A stretch of 64,000 nt of DNA, from assembly GCA_037127315.1 (NCBI GenBank), contig JBBBDQ010001294.1:965001-1029000 (forward strand), written 5' to 3'. The notes under the pieces are model-generated. The model did not search any database. It was not told the origin of the DNA and worked only from the letters and a program-made list of their open reading frames with translations. The position numbers and the translations under genes were made by a program. This document shows positions 29,766 through 41,780 of this stretch, piece by piece (the stretch's first letter is position 1; every line of letters begins with the position of its first letter). The stretch comes from Ascarosepion bandense (lineage: Eukaryota > Mollusca > Cephalopoda > Sepiida > Sepiidae).

Positions 29766-32700
29766 ACATATGTAGCATCAAGAAGAGTAGAGAGTTGAGG
29801 TTTCTGGGATCTAATAAGGAAACAGGGCTTTGAGAATCTTATACTCACAGGACAGATAGAGGGAAAGAAACAAGGGAAAGCAGTATGAGATATATGTAAT
29901 TAAGCATCAACATATGTGGCATCAAGAAGAGAGAGTTGAGGTTTCTGGGATCTAATAAGGAAACAGGGCTTTTATAACTTATACTCACAGTGATTTGATA
30001 GAGAGGGGAAAAAGAAACAAGGGAAAGCAGGCGAGATATATGTAATTAAGCATCAACATATGTGCATCAAGAAGAGAGAGTTGAGGTTTCTGGGATCTAA
30101 TAAGGAAACAGGGCTTTTGAGAATCTTATACCACAGGACGGATAGAGGGAAAAAGAAACAAGGGAAAGCAGTATGAGATATATGTAATTAAGCATCAATA
30201 TATGTGGCATCAGAAAGAGAGAGTTGAGGTTTCTGGGATCTAATAAGGAAACAGGGCTTTGAGAATCTTATACCTACAGACGGATAGAGGAAAAAGAAAC
30301 AAGGGAAAAGCAGTATGAGATATATGCAATTAAGTACCAACATATGTGGCATCAAGAAGAGAGAGTTGAGGTTTCTGGGATCTAATATGAAAACAGGGCT
30401 TTGAGAATCTTATACTCACAGGGACGGATAGAGGAAAAAGAAACAAGGGAAAGCAGTATGAGATATATGTAATTAAGCATCAACATATGTGCATCAAGAA
30501 GAGAGAGTTGAGGTTTCTGGGATCTAATAAGGAAACAGCCTTGAGAATCTTTATACTCATGACGCGGATAGAGGGAAAAAGGAACAAGGGAAAGAGTAAG
30601 GAGAGTATATGTAATTAAGCATCAACATATGTGGCATCAAGAAGAGAGATGAGGTTTCTAGATCTAATAAGGAAACAGGGCTTTGAGAATCTTATACTCA
30701 CAGGACGGATAGAGGGAAAAAGAAACAAGGGAAAGCAGTATGAGATATATGTAATTAAGCATCAACATATGTGGCATCAAGAAGAGTTGAGGTTTCTGGG
30801 ATCTAATAAGGAAACAGGGCTGAGAATCTTATACTCACAGGACGGATAGAGGGAAAAGAAACAAGGGAAAGCAGTATGAGATATATGTAATTAAGTGACT
30901 AACATATGTGGCATCAAGAAGAGAGTTATGTTTCTGGGATCTAATAAGGAAACAGGGCTTTGAGAATCTTATACTCACAGGACGGATAGAGGGAAAAAGA
31001 AACAAGGGAAAGCAGTATGAGATATATGTAATTAAGCATCAACATATGTGGTATCAAGAAGAGAGAGTTGAGAAGTCAGGATCTAATAAGGAAACAGGGC
31101 TTGAGAATCTTATACTCACAGGACGCATAGAGGGAAAAAGAAACAAGGGAAAGCAGTATGAGATATATGTAATTAAGCATCAACATATGTGGCATCAAGA
31201 AGAGAGAGTTGAGGTTTCTGGGATCTAATAAGGAAACAGGGCTTTGAGAATCTTATACCATGATAGGAGGGGAAAGAACAAGGGAAAGCAGTATTGAGAT
31301 ATATGTAATTAAGCATCAACATATGTGGCACTGCATAAAGAGAGAGTTGAGGTTTCTGGGATCTAATAAGGAAACAGGGCTTTGAGAATCTTATACCACA
31401 GGACGGATAGAGGGAAAAAAGAAACAAGGAAAGCAGTATGAGATATATGTAATTAAGCATCAACATATGTGGCATCAAGAAGAGAGAGTTGAGGTTTCTG
31501 GATCTAATAAGTTGTTGTGGCTTTGAGAATCTTATATCACAGCAGGACTGATAGAGGGAAAAAGAAACAAGGGAAAGCAGTATGAGATATGTTGCACTAC
31601 ATCAACATATGTGGCATCAAGAAGAGAGAGTTGAGGTTTCTGGGATCTAATAAGGAAACAGGGGCTTTGAGAATCACATCACAGGACGGATAGAGGGAAA
31701 AAGAAACAAGGGAAAGCAGTATGAGATATATGTAATTAAGCATCAACATATGTGGCATCAAGAAGAGAGAGTTGAGGTTTCTGTATCTAACATTAAGGAA
31801 ACAGGGCTTTGAGAATCTTATACCACAGGACGGATAGAGGGAAAAAGAAACAAGGGAAAGCAGTATGAGATATATGTAATTAAGCATCAACACATGTGGC
31901 ATCAAGAAGAGAGAGTTGAGGTTTCTGGGATCTAATAAGGAAACAGGGCTTTGAGAATCTTATACCACAGGACGGATAGAGGGAAAAGAAACAAGGGAAA
32001 GTAGCATGAGACATATGTAATTAAGCACTCAACATATGTGGCATCAAGAAGAGAGAGTTGAGGTTTCTGGGATCTAATATGAAACAGGGCTTTGAGAATC
32101 TTATACTCACAGGACGGATAGAGGGAAAGAAAACAAGGAAAGCAGTATGAGATATATGTAATTAAGCATCAACATATGTGGCATCAAGAAGAGAGAGTTG
32201 AGGTTTCTAGATCTAATAAGGAAACAGGGCTTTGAGAATCTTTATACTCACAGGACTGATAGAGGGAAAAAAGAAACAAGGGAAAGCAGAAGGAGATATA
32301 TGTAATTAAGCATCAACATATGGCATCAAGAAGAGAGAGTTGAGGTTTCTGGGATCTAATAAGGAAAAGTCAGGCTTTGAGAATCTTATACTCACAGGAC
32401 GGATAGAGGGAAAAAGAAACAAGGAAAAGCAGTATGAGATATATGTAATTAAGCATCAACATATGTGGTATCAAGAAGAGAGAGTTGAGGTTTCTGGATC
32501 TAATATGAAACAGGCTGAGAATCTTGAGCACTACAGGACGGATAGAGGGAAAAAGAAACAAGGGAAAGTAGTATGAGATATATGTAATTAAGCATCAACA
32601 TATGTGGCATCAAGAAGAGAGTTGAGGTTTCTGGGATCAGAATAAGGAAACAGGGCTTTGAGAATCTTATACTCACAGGACGGATAGAGGAAAAGAAACA

Positions 32701-35414
32701 GTGAAAGCAGTATGAGATATATGTAATTAAGCATCAACATATGTGGCATCAAGAAGAGAGAGTTGAGGTTTCTGGGATCTAATAAGGAAACAGGCTTTGA
32801 GAATCTATACCCACAGGACGGATAGAGGGAAAAAGGAACAAGGGAAAGCAGTATGAGATATATGTATCACATCAACATATGTGGCATCAAGAAGAGAGAG
32901 TTGAGGTTTCTGGATCTAATAAGGAAACAGCTTTGAGAATCTTATACTCACAGGACTTGATAGAGGGAAAAAAGAAACAAGGGAAAGTAGTATGAAAGAT
33001 ATGTGGAATGCCACATCAACATATGTGGCATCAAGAAGAGAGAGTTGAGGTTTCTGGGATCTAATAAGGAAACAGGGCTTTGAGAATCTTATACTCACAG
33101 GACGGATAGAGGGAAAGGAAACAAGGGAAAGCAGTATGAGATATATGTAATTAAGCATCAACATATGTGGCATCAAGAAGAGAGAGTTGAGGTTTCTGGG
33201 ATCTAATAAGGAAACAGGGCTTTGAGAATCTTATACTCACAGGACGGATAGAGGGAAAAAGAAACAAGGGAAAGCAGTATGAGATATGTAATTAAGCATC
33301 AACATATGTGGCATCAAGAAGAGAGAGTTGAGGTTTCTGGGATCTAATAAGGAAACAGGGCTTTGAGAATCTTATACTCACAGGACAGATAGAGGGAAAA
33401 AGAAACAAGGGAAAGTAGCATGAGATATAAGTACCACATCAACATATGTGGCATCAAGAAGAGAAAGTTGAGGTTTCTGGGATCTAATACAAACAGGGCT
33501 TTTGAGAATCTTATACTCACAGGACGGATAGAGGGGAAAAGAAACACCAAGGGAAAGCAGTATGAGATATATGTAATTACATCATGACATGTGGCATCAA
33601 GAAGAGTAGATGCTGGAGGCTTCTGGGATCTAATAAGGAAACAGGGCTTTTGAGAATCTTATACTCACAGGATTATAGAGGGAAAAAGAAACAAGGGAAA
33701 GAAAGGAGATATATGTAATTAAGCATCAACATATGTGGCATCAAGAAGAGAGTTGAGGTTTTCTGGGATCTAATAAGGAAACAGGGCTTTGAGAATCTTA
33801 TACTCACAGGACAGATAGAGGGAAAAAGAAACAAGGGAAAGCAGTATGGAGATATATGTAATTAAGCACCAAATATATGGCATCAAGAAGAGAGAGTTGA
33901 GGTTTCTGGGATCTAATAAGGAAACAGGCTTGGAGAATCTTATACTCACAGTGACTAGAGAGAGGGAAAAAGAAACAAGGGAAAGCAGTATGAGATATAT
34001 GTAATTAAGCATCAACATATGTGGCATCAAGAAGAGAAAGTTGAGGTTTTGGGATCTAATAAGGAAACAGGGCTTTGAGAATCTTATACCTGTTATACCT
34101 GGATAGAGGAAAAAAGAAACAAGGGAAATATATGAGATATATGTAATTAAGCATCAACATATGTGGCATCAAGAAGAGAAAGTTGAGGTTTCTAGACTTA
34201 ATAAGGAAACAGGGCTTTGAGAATCTTTATACTCACAGGACGGATAGAGGGGAAAAAGAAACAAGGGAAAGCAGTATGAGATATATGTAATTAAGCATCA
34301 AATACATGTGGCATCAAGAAGAGAAAGTTGAGGTTTCTGGATCTAATAAGGAAACAGGGCTTTGAGAATCTTATACTCACAGGACAGATAGAGGGAAAAA
34401 GAAACAAGGGAAAGCAGTATGAGATATATGTAATTAAGCATCAACATATGTGGCATCAAGAAGAGAGAGTTGAGGTTTCTAGATCTAATAAGGAACAGGC
34501 TCTGAGAATCTTATACTCACAGGACAGAGGAGGGAAAAAGAAACAAGGGAAAGCAGTATGAGACATATGTACTGCCATCAACATATGTGGCATCAAGAAG
34601 AGAAAGTTGAGGTTTCTGGGATCTAATAAGGAAACAGGGCTTTGAGAATCTTATACTCAGACTAGAGGAGGGAAAAAGAAACAAGGGAAAGCAGTAAGGG
34701 AGATATATGTAATTAAGCATCAACATATGTGGCATCAAGAAGAGAGAGTTGAGGTTTTCAGATCTAATAAGGAAACAGGCTTTGAGAATCTTATACTCAC
34801 AGGACAGAGATAGAGGGAAAAAGAAACAAGGGAAAGCAGTATGAGATATATGTATCAAGCATCAACATATGTGACATCAAGAAGAGAGTTGGTGTTTCTG
34901 GGATCTAATAAGGGAACAGGGTTTTGAGAATCTTATACTCACAGGACGGATAGAGGGAAAAAGAAACAAGGGAAAGCAGTATGAGATATATGTACTAAGC
35001 ATCAACATATGTGGTACTGGTGAAGAGAGAGTTGAGGTTTCTGGATCTAATAAGGAAACAGGGCTTTGAGAATCTTATACCTACAGGACAGATAGAGGGA
35101 AAAAGAAACAAGTGAAAGCAGTATGAGATATATGTAATTAAGCATCAACATATGTAGCATCAAGAAGAGAAAGTTGAGGTTTCTAATAAGGAAACAGGGC
35201 TTTGAGAATCTTATACTCACAGGACGGATAGAAGAGGGAAAAGAACAAGGGGAAAGCAGTATGAGATATGTAATTAAGCATCAACATATGTGGCATCAAG
35301 AAGAGAGAGTTGAGGTTTCTGGGATCTAATAAGGAAACAGGGCTTTGAGAATCTTATACTCACAGGACGGATAGAGGGAAAAAGAAACAAGGGAAAGCAG
35401 TATGAGATATATGT
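29766..35414 (+). repeat. 143-bp satellite array, about 40 units, derived from LINE B
   Basis: The unit runs GTTGAGGTTTCTGGGATCTA ... GGATAGAGGGAAAAAGAAAC ... AACATATGTGGCATCAAGAA, consensus 143 bp (for example starts at 33044 and 33186). Translated, a unit reads RELRFLGSNKETGLENLILT, then GRIEGKRNKGKQYEIYV. That is the LINE B C-terminal region. 143 is not a multiple of 3, so no long ORF exists; frames of 60-113 residues arise where indels compensate. Most units differ by small indels. Both array flanks are the LINE B sequence expected on either side of the unit. Confidence 0.95.
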
Positions 35415-35457
35415 GACGGGTCTGAGCAAGTGGATAGAAAAGCGGAGTTTAGGAAAG
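35415..35457 (+). pseudogene. LINE B coding sequence flanking the satellite, 3' side
   Basis: The last unit continues in frame from KQYEIYV into TGLSKWIEKRSLGK, the next segment of the LINE B ORF. It is cut by a SINE at 35458. Confidence 0.65.
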
Positions 35458-35742
35458 ATGTGCGTTGTGGTACAGTGGATATCGGCTCGGAACAAGAAAC
35501 CGGGGAGCTGAGTTCGAATTCCAGTTGAAGCCATTGTATTCACTTATGCACAAATACCCTTGGGAAAGGTACTAATCCATCTCTTCCTTCCAGTTATGGG
35601 TTAAATAGCATGACAGACTGGGTTCTACAGCCTTGGTCGTCAACCAGTCTACCGCAGAAAGCAATAGCAACCTACTGCGGGATAATCTTCTGCCCAGTCA
35701 GTCATGTTTGTTTCGAGACATGATCGCCCAAGCGACTGACCA
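35458..35742 (+). mobile_element. SINE family I (tRNA-derived), near full length
   Basis: The head is GTGGTACAGTGGATATCGGC (A-box-like), then GAGTTCGAATTCCAG (B-box-like). The body is CACAAATACCCTTGGGAAAG, AATCCATCTCTTCCTTCC, GGGTTAAATAGCA and AACCAGTCTACCGCAGAAAG. The end has a palindromic TGTTTCGAGACATGATCGCC. Same family at 38501, 43188, 44537, 45075, 49522, 50556, 52230, 53451, 53725, 59225 and 61204. Confidence 0.75.
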
Positions 35743-35779
35743 AGAGGAAAAATTTTAACAGTGACAAGGGATAGGGCAA

Positions 35780-36035
35780 ATGGAAATTTTTCTTTACATT
35801 GCATGGGTGGAGAGAGTGGAAGTTGAGGTATTGTTCAGGTATTGTTCAGTGAATGTTGGCTTGCGATATACAGATGTCTTGGACCCCTCTCTGTTTGAAT
35901 TATTAGCACATCCAGTAATGCCAGTTTGTTGCCACTCTCTTTTTTCATAGTGAAGTGTATTGATGGTCTTATTGAGTTCACATGGTTGAGTAGAGTCTGG
36001 ACCTCCAGACATTGGGTATATAAGTCCCAAAAATT
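35780..36035 (-). pseudogene. Penelope-type reverse transcriptase fragment
   Basis: The minus frame contains GSKTSVYRKPTFTEQYLN. The T-S-V-Y-R-K-P-T-x-T-x-x-Y-L block is diagnostic of the Penelope RT. Upstream LNKTINTLHYEKREWQQTG fits the preceding segment. Only this part of the RT survives. It lies 230 bp from a hammerhead-like motif, so both may derive from one element. Confidence 0.7.
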
Positions 36036-36044
36036 TAGTTGTTC

Positions 36045-36185
36045 TTAAGGAAACATGACCCAGTGGATGTACACATTGGTTAGTTCCTGTGACTTGACAA
36101 AAAGAGTTGTGAGTTCAATACCAGGCTAAAGCAGTGATGAACAAGTAATTTACAGAGTCTGAGGAAGATAACTCATGACTTCTAA
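36045..36185 (+). mobile_element. SINE family II copy
   Basis: GGAAACATGACCCAGTGGAT, then ACATTGGTTAGTTCC and GAGTTGTGAGTTCAATACCA. Plus-strand counterpart of 4560-4700. Confidence 0.55.
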
Positions 36186-36265
36186 AAGAGGTGCTACTAC
36201 ACAAGGGATGAGAATGATATATCCCAGTGATTGTAATAAAGGGTTTGGTTCAAAATTCCTAGCAT

Positions 36266-36305
36266 CTGAAGAAGACTGGGGTGTACAATGGCTGAAACAT
36301 CCTAC
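36266..36305 (+). ncRNA. Hammerhead-like boxes, weak
   Basis: CTGAAGA at 36266-36272 and GAAAC at 36294-36298, with AGAC/GGCT as a possible stem II. Stem III is not evident, so this is at best a degenerate copy. Confidence 0.25.
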
Positions 36306-36429
36306 AAATGGCAACAAAGATAAGGACAATAGTCTGAATAATGTAAATACGCTTTTCTTTGTTTCTAACAATGTTTTCCTTTTTCTTAATACTTTGTTTA
36401 TATATTTTTCTTTAATCATTTTTTTTGTA

Positions 36430-37150
36430 CAGTAAGGTTCACCCTGTTCAAGGCCTCGGCGGGGGGGGGTCACTTGTGGTAGAGGGTTATGTTAAGGCAT
36501 AGTTTATAGAAGGGGAAGATAATGAATGACTCTAAACATGAACAGGTTAAGATTGCAGTGATCAGGGAAACATTCTCTTGAATCACTGACCTATCTTCCA
36601 GAGGTCAGTGATTAACAGGAATGTGGGTGGTTTGGCACTATGCAAGTGGCATGAGGGTCATAACCGTGGGGGTCAGACCTGTGGAAACCAAGAAATACAA
36701 TTAGTTTGAGGACTTTTCTTGATAGTAGTGATAGGGCAGTGAGAGATTCATTCTATCCTGAAAGAGATGGAGAATAGGAAGTGAAAGTTAACAATAAAGA
36801 TGAGACAGGTTAAATTTATGGGATACATAATGAGGAAAGAGGGCTTGGAAACTGGCTGAATTTAATACACACAGGACGTATCAAATAGGTGGTGAGAAGA
36901 ACTGAGTTTTTTTTGTTTTTCACTGCATGGTTCACCCTGTACAAGGTCCACAGACACTTAAAGTAGGTAGTTACACTAAGAGATAGTTTATATAGATAGG
37001 AGAGGAAGATAATGTTTGACTCTAGTCATGAACAGGTTAAGATTTAGTGATCAGGGAAACATCCTCTTGGGAGTCTGTGCCACAGAGCAGTGGATCATAG
37101 GAAGAAACTGGTTGAGTGTAACTTCTTTTTGATAGAATATGGAGGGAATG
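36430..37150. repeat. Duplicated segment, two diverged copies
   Basis: 36438-36610 and 36928-37100 share GGTTCACCCTGT, CAAGG, AGATAGTTTATA, GAAGATAATG, ATGAACAGGTTAAGATT and GTGATCAGGGAAACAT. The first has a run of nine or ten G at 36461. Function unknown. Confidence 0.6.
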
Positions 37151-37194
37151 TGTGTGATTTGCTACAAAGTAGGGTTATTTTTGGAAGACATCTT

Positions 37195-37425
37195 TCACTG
37201 TTTCATTGTGTCGTTAGATTTTATTGTCACATTTTCTGCCATTCGTTAAAATACTTTCTAGATATCTAAATTTTCATACTTGCTTGATTTTGACATCCCC
37301 AAATTGTAGCTTGAGTCTAGAACTGTTTCCCTTGTTACAAACCATACGTTTCATTTCTTTAGTCCTTAATTTTTTACTTAATTTCTTTCCAAGTGTCAAC
37401 AATATATTTTCATCCCTATTTTCTT
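37195..37425 (-). pseudogene. LINE RT fragment
   Basis: The minus frame reads TKEMKRMVCNKGNS, then LKLQFGDVKIKQV, a stop, KFRYLESILTNGRKCDNKI and VKDVFQK. It corresponds to the RT segment after YADD with the F-x-YLG-S-x-x-T-x-D-G block. Two stops break it. Confidence 0.6.
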
Positions 37426-38500
37426 TACTTAGTCGGAGGTTTGTCATGGAACTCTGGATCCTGATTGGTCATCAAATCGCAAAATTCAAAATACGTCAGA
37501 TAAACGGTTTTTCCACAGCTAAGAAAAAATCATTCTGGAGCCACCCCATGTGACTGGATTCCATATTTAAGGATGATCTTTAACCAGTCAGGTGGTCAGT
37601 CAGAGGTGGCAGTTTGCTGACACACATGCAAAAAGTAACCAACTTCAAATCGACCCAGAGATAAGGTCAGGTTGCACCTTGTTCTCTTTCTCTTTCTCCT
37701 TATCCCTTTCAACAATTACTACTATAACATTCTGTTCAAACTCTTGATACCTTAACTTTCTCAATGAACATAAACTTCTACAACTTATGTTCTTCCTTCT
37801 TTTAATAAATTTCTATTTTAACATTCAAAGTGTATATTTTATAATTTCACTCTTCTACACTAATTCAATTTCAACTGACTACAAACCTTCTGATGATGAA
37901 AATCTTCTGATAATAATTCTGATGATTATAACTCTGCATAAAACTTGTAAGCTGTAGGGAGTTCAGTTAAGTCTGACACAAGGCCGAAACAAAGAAACAT
38001 TAACCAGCTCCCTACACTAGTTCAGGTTTCTTCTTCTTAACTGTTTTTATTGTTCAGCTTATTCTACCATCATTCATTATTTACTATGACTTTGGATCTT
38101 ATTTTTGGCTTTTTTATGAACTCTTCTCACCATCATTTAGATGGTTAGTCCTTTCGTCTTACTTTCCTTCTCTAGGAGTTCCTGGAGATTTATTTTTGTA
38201 TCTGCACAGTTCTTATCCCATTTTCAATCAAATATACAATAACATTCATAAAAAAAACACATTGCTTTTTAGGCCATGCTTTTTTTTATTAAACTTTCAT
38301 TTTGAGTTATCTTAACTTTAGTACATATTCACATTGCATGATTTTAAACCAAACTTTTCACACAGTGTTTTCTAGAGAAACCAATTACATCAGTTGGTTG
38401 ACCTAAGAGATGATCTCCTAAACATTAGAAACAGATCTGAGCTTTGTCCTTTTTTGTAACAGGATGCTCCTGATTTTCTGTTCATGACATGATATACATT
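37426..38500. other. Unassigned spacer with one self-complementary segment
   Basis: GTAGGGAG (37954-37961) can pair with CTCCCTAC (near 38015), enclosing CTGACAC and GAAAC in hammerhead-like order. The first box is damaged. Otherwise nothing is recognised; short frames lack motifs. Confidence 0.35.
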
Positions 38501-38775
38501 TTGGTATAATAGATATTGGCTCAAAATGGGAAATCCGTAGTGCCAAGTTGAATTCATTGCATTCACTTTCACACAAATACCCTTGAGAAAAATATGACTC
38601 CATCTCTTCTGCTTCCACCTGGACAGATTGAGTTCTACAGCCATTGTTGGCAACCAGTCTACCATATTAAGTAATGGCAACCTACTGCAGAAAAATCTTC
38701 TGCCTAGTCAGTCATGGATTGAAAGAGACATGATTGCTCAAGCATGTATCACATATGGCACTTAACTAACTGACA
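38501..38775 (+). mobile_element. SINE family I copy
   Basis: From ATAGATATTGGCTCAAAATG through AACCAGTCTACC to GCATGTATCACATATGGCAC and TTAACTAACTGAC. Confidence 0.65.
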
Positions 38776-39099
38776 TGACAGGGTGTCATGACACTCAGAT
38801 TGTAAAATACTGACCTAATAAAGAATTTTCTGATCCACTTTCTGCATCATCTTTAGTGATATGCTTCAGAAATGAAACTGGATCTATAGGGTTATAAGCG
38901 ATACTTATTAATATACAATCTGAGCCAAACCACGTTTTTTAAACCTTTAATAAATGCCTTGAATAAGAAAAATGTCAGGAAAATCTTATTATTATACAAC
39001 TGACCAAATTGAACTGACATCTCATATTTGCTTATATATTGCATTTGTCTAACATATATGCTACAGCCATCTGCTATATTTTTTCATTTCTTTTCCAAG
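38776..39099. other. Unassigned spacer
   Basis: Nothing recognised. Confidence 0.3.
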
Positions 39100-39540
39100 G
39101 ACATTAAAATGCATATTCCAAATAAACTAATAATGATGGGTACATGCTTCCTCTTCAGATGACACAACATTTTTATTTATCTGAAGGGCTCTTTGATGGG
39201 TTATTCCAAGCACACCTATAATGATGAGTAGAAATTACCATTTCACATGCCACTACATTTTCATTTCTCTGCCAAGGCAATTGGAAGAGCTATTCCATGC
39301 ACACTTATAATGATGGGTACAAATTATCATTTCAAATTCCTCTACATTTTAATTTCTTTGCCAAGGCAATTTGAAGGGGTATTCCAAACACATCAATAAT
39401 GACGGGTACGATTTTCCATTTTAAATGTCACTAGACTTTCATTTTTTTGCCAAGACTGTTTGAAGGGCTATACTAAGTACACCAATAATGATGGGTACAA
39501 GTTTCCTTTTAAGATGTTATTATGTTCTCATTTTGCAGAT
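39100..39540 (+). repeat. 89-bp tandem repeat, about five units
   Basis: TAATGATGGGTAC-like boxes occur at 39131, 39219, 39308, 39397 and 39486, i.e. spacing 88-89. Each unit also has TTTGCCAAGGCAATTTGAAG. Confidence 0.9.
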
Positions 39541-40540
39541 GAGTCTTCTTTTATACTTTCTTTCTGACTGTTCGTCCGATACTTCCATTCTTCCACTCTT
39601 TACTTGGTTGAAGACACTTCATTATTGATTTTGTTCCAGCTGTCCTCCCTATGCTTCTATACTTCATTTTATTACTTGGTAGGAGGCTCTTGTATCTTGT
39701 TTTTTTTTTTTTCTTTTGTGGCTTTTTTCTTTATTTGTTGGCTCTTCTTTCTTGTTTTCTTTCCAACAGTTCAACCTATTCTTCCATTCTTGAATTGGTC
39801 GGAAGCACATCTTCCATGATTTCTTTCTGACAGTCCACTCCATTATTTTGTTCTTCCTTTCTTTACTTATTCAAAGATTCTTCTTTCTTGCTTTTTAGTT
39901 GACTGTTCTTCACAGCCTTCTGTCTTTCCTTTCTTTACTTGGTCTGATACCCTACATTCTTGCTTTCTTTCATCTGTCAACTCCATTCTTCCTTACTTGG
40001 ATGGTGTCTCTTATTCCTTGCTTTCTTTCTGGCTGGCCACTCTATCCTTCCTTACTTTACTTAGTCAGAGGCTATTCTTTCTTGTCTTTTTTAGAACTGT
40101 TCACAATTTGCTTACATCCTTCCTTTCTTTATTTAGTTAGAGGAACTTCTTTCTTGCTTTCATTCCGACTGTTCAAACAAAACTTCTTTTCTTTACTTTG
40201 TTGAATATCTTTCTTTTTAGCATTCATTCTGACTGTTCTCACAATTCATTCATTCTATCTTTTCTTTACTTGCTTGGAGGCTCTTCTTTCTTGCTTTCGT
40301 TTTGACTGTCAACCCAATCCTTCCTTTAGTTATGTAGTCAGATGCTTTGCTTCTTTTGCTTTCTTTTTCAGCCAATCTTTCCTTTCTTTACATGGCTGAT
40401 AGCACTTCTTTCTTGCTTTCTGACAGTTCATACTATCCTTCCATTGTTCCTTTCTTTACTTGGACATAGGCTCTTCTTTCTTGCTTTTTTTTTTCTATCT
40501 GTCCACCCTATCATTCCTTTTGTTTTGGTTAGAGGCTCTG

Positions 40541-40595
<55 letters not shown>

Positions 40596-41780
40596 TCACA
40601 CTGTTCACCCTAACTTTCTTCTTTGATTTCTTTCCACAATATCATTCCATCCTTTCTTTCTTTAATTACTTTATATTTTTTCAACTGTTTTCCTTATGTA
40701 TCCGTCTCTCTTTCATTAGTTGGTCGAAGGCTCTTTTTATTGATTTCTTTTTAATTTTTCTCACAGTCATGACATTCTCACATTTTTTACTTCTCTTATT
40801 TCTTGCTTACTTTCCAGTTGTTCTCTTTACTGTTCGATCCATTCTTTCTTTACTTAAATGTAGGCATTTCTTTCGTCAAATATCTTTCCAACTATTTTGT
40901 CTATCCTTTCATCTTTCCTTTCATTACATGGTAAGAGAGTCTTTTTTTTCCTATTCAACTTATTATTCTATCCTTCCCTTCTTTACTTGGATGGAGGCAC
41001 TTATTTTTTGCATTCTTCTGTCTTTTTTTACACTTGTTCTCCCTGTTTGCTTTCTTTATTTGATTAGAAGCTCTTCTTTCTTAGTTTCTTTCCAATAGTC
41101 TACCTTATTCTGCTTTCTTTACTTAATCATATATTACTTAATTTCTTTCCAAGACCTCAAGTGAAATGACTACATCAAATCCATTGCAAAATCTACTGCT
41201 AGAAAGGTTGATTCACTACAAAGTTTTTCCCGTCCATCCTGCACATATATAAATCTACCATCTGCCCTTGCATTGAATCCTGCTGTCACATCTGGTCGGA
41301 TGCCCTTGCTATTCACCTCGGGGTTCTTGACAAAATACAATGAATAATGTGCAATGTGAATGATCCCAAATTGGTAGCTCAACTACAGTCACTTTCTCAG
41401 CGGTGTAATGTGGCTTCCCTCTGTCTTTTCTACAAATACTTTCAGGGCTTCTGCTCCAACAAGCTTTATTTGCATGGAGGCTTTCCTTTCTTAATAACTT
41501 TCATACTTTCTAATTTTTTTTTGGTCAAAGGCACTTCTTCCTTACTTTCTTTTCAACTGTTCTCCCTATCCTCACAACCTACCATTCTTTATTTGTTCGG
41601 TGACACATCATTCTTACTTTCTTTCCAAAATCTTCTATCCTCCCAACCGTTTTTTTAAGTTGGTCTGAGGCACTTTTTCTTAATTTTCTTTGAATATTCT
41701 CTCTATCTTCCGATCCTTTCTTTCTATAATTGGTTTGAAACTCTTGTTTCTTACTTTCTTTTTTATTGTTCTTTTTATCC
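39541..41780 (+). repeat. Degenerate pyrimidine-rich minisatellite, about 60-70 bp unit
   Basis: A repeated motif, roughly CTTTACTTGGTCGGAGGCTC then TTCTTTCTTGCTTTC and ACTGTTCACCCTATCC, is seen dozens of times with substitutions and length changes. A pure (CTTT)n run is at 40538-40597. A LINE A fragment interrupts it at 41150-41470. Frames over it are low-complexity Phe/Leu/Ser. Confidence 0.75.
41150..41470 (+). pseudogene. LINE A RT fragment inside the minisatellite
   Basis: Colinear with 6855-7180: GACCTCAAGTGAAATGACTA, AAATCTACCATCTGCC, then TTCTTGACAAAATACAATGA. The plus frame includes LVAQLQSLSQRCNVASLCLF, a C-terminal piece of the RT. Confidence 0.7.

Noticed and set aside
29766..35414. 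CRISPR-like array
   Set aside because: Units are contiguous 143-bp repeats without unique spacers, and they encode a LINE fragment; the organism is an animal.
35458..35530. tRNA gene at the SINE head
   Set aside because: The sequence occurs many times with the same SINE body behind it, and the cloverleaf is degraded.
35274..35543. 89-residue minus-strand protein frame spanning the satellite end
   Set aside because: It merges antisense satellite and SINE sequence and has no motif.
37954..38022. Functional hammerhead ribozyme
   Set aside because: Stem I pairs well, but the first box reads CTGACAC, losing two invariant bases; kept only as a note.
39604..41098. Frames of up to 212 residues with apparent transmembrane segments
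   Set aside because: Same cause: a pyrimidine-rich minisatellite; the residue pattern repeats with the DNA unit.
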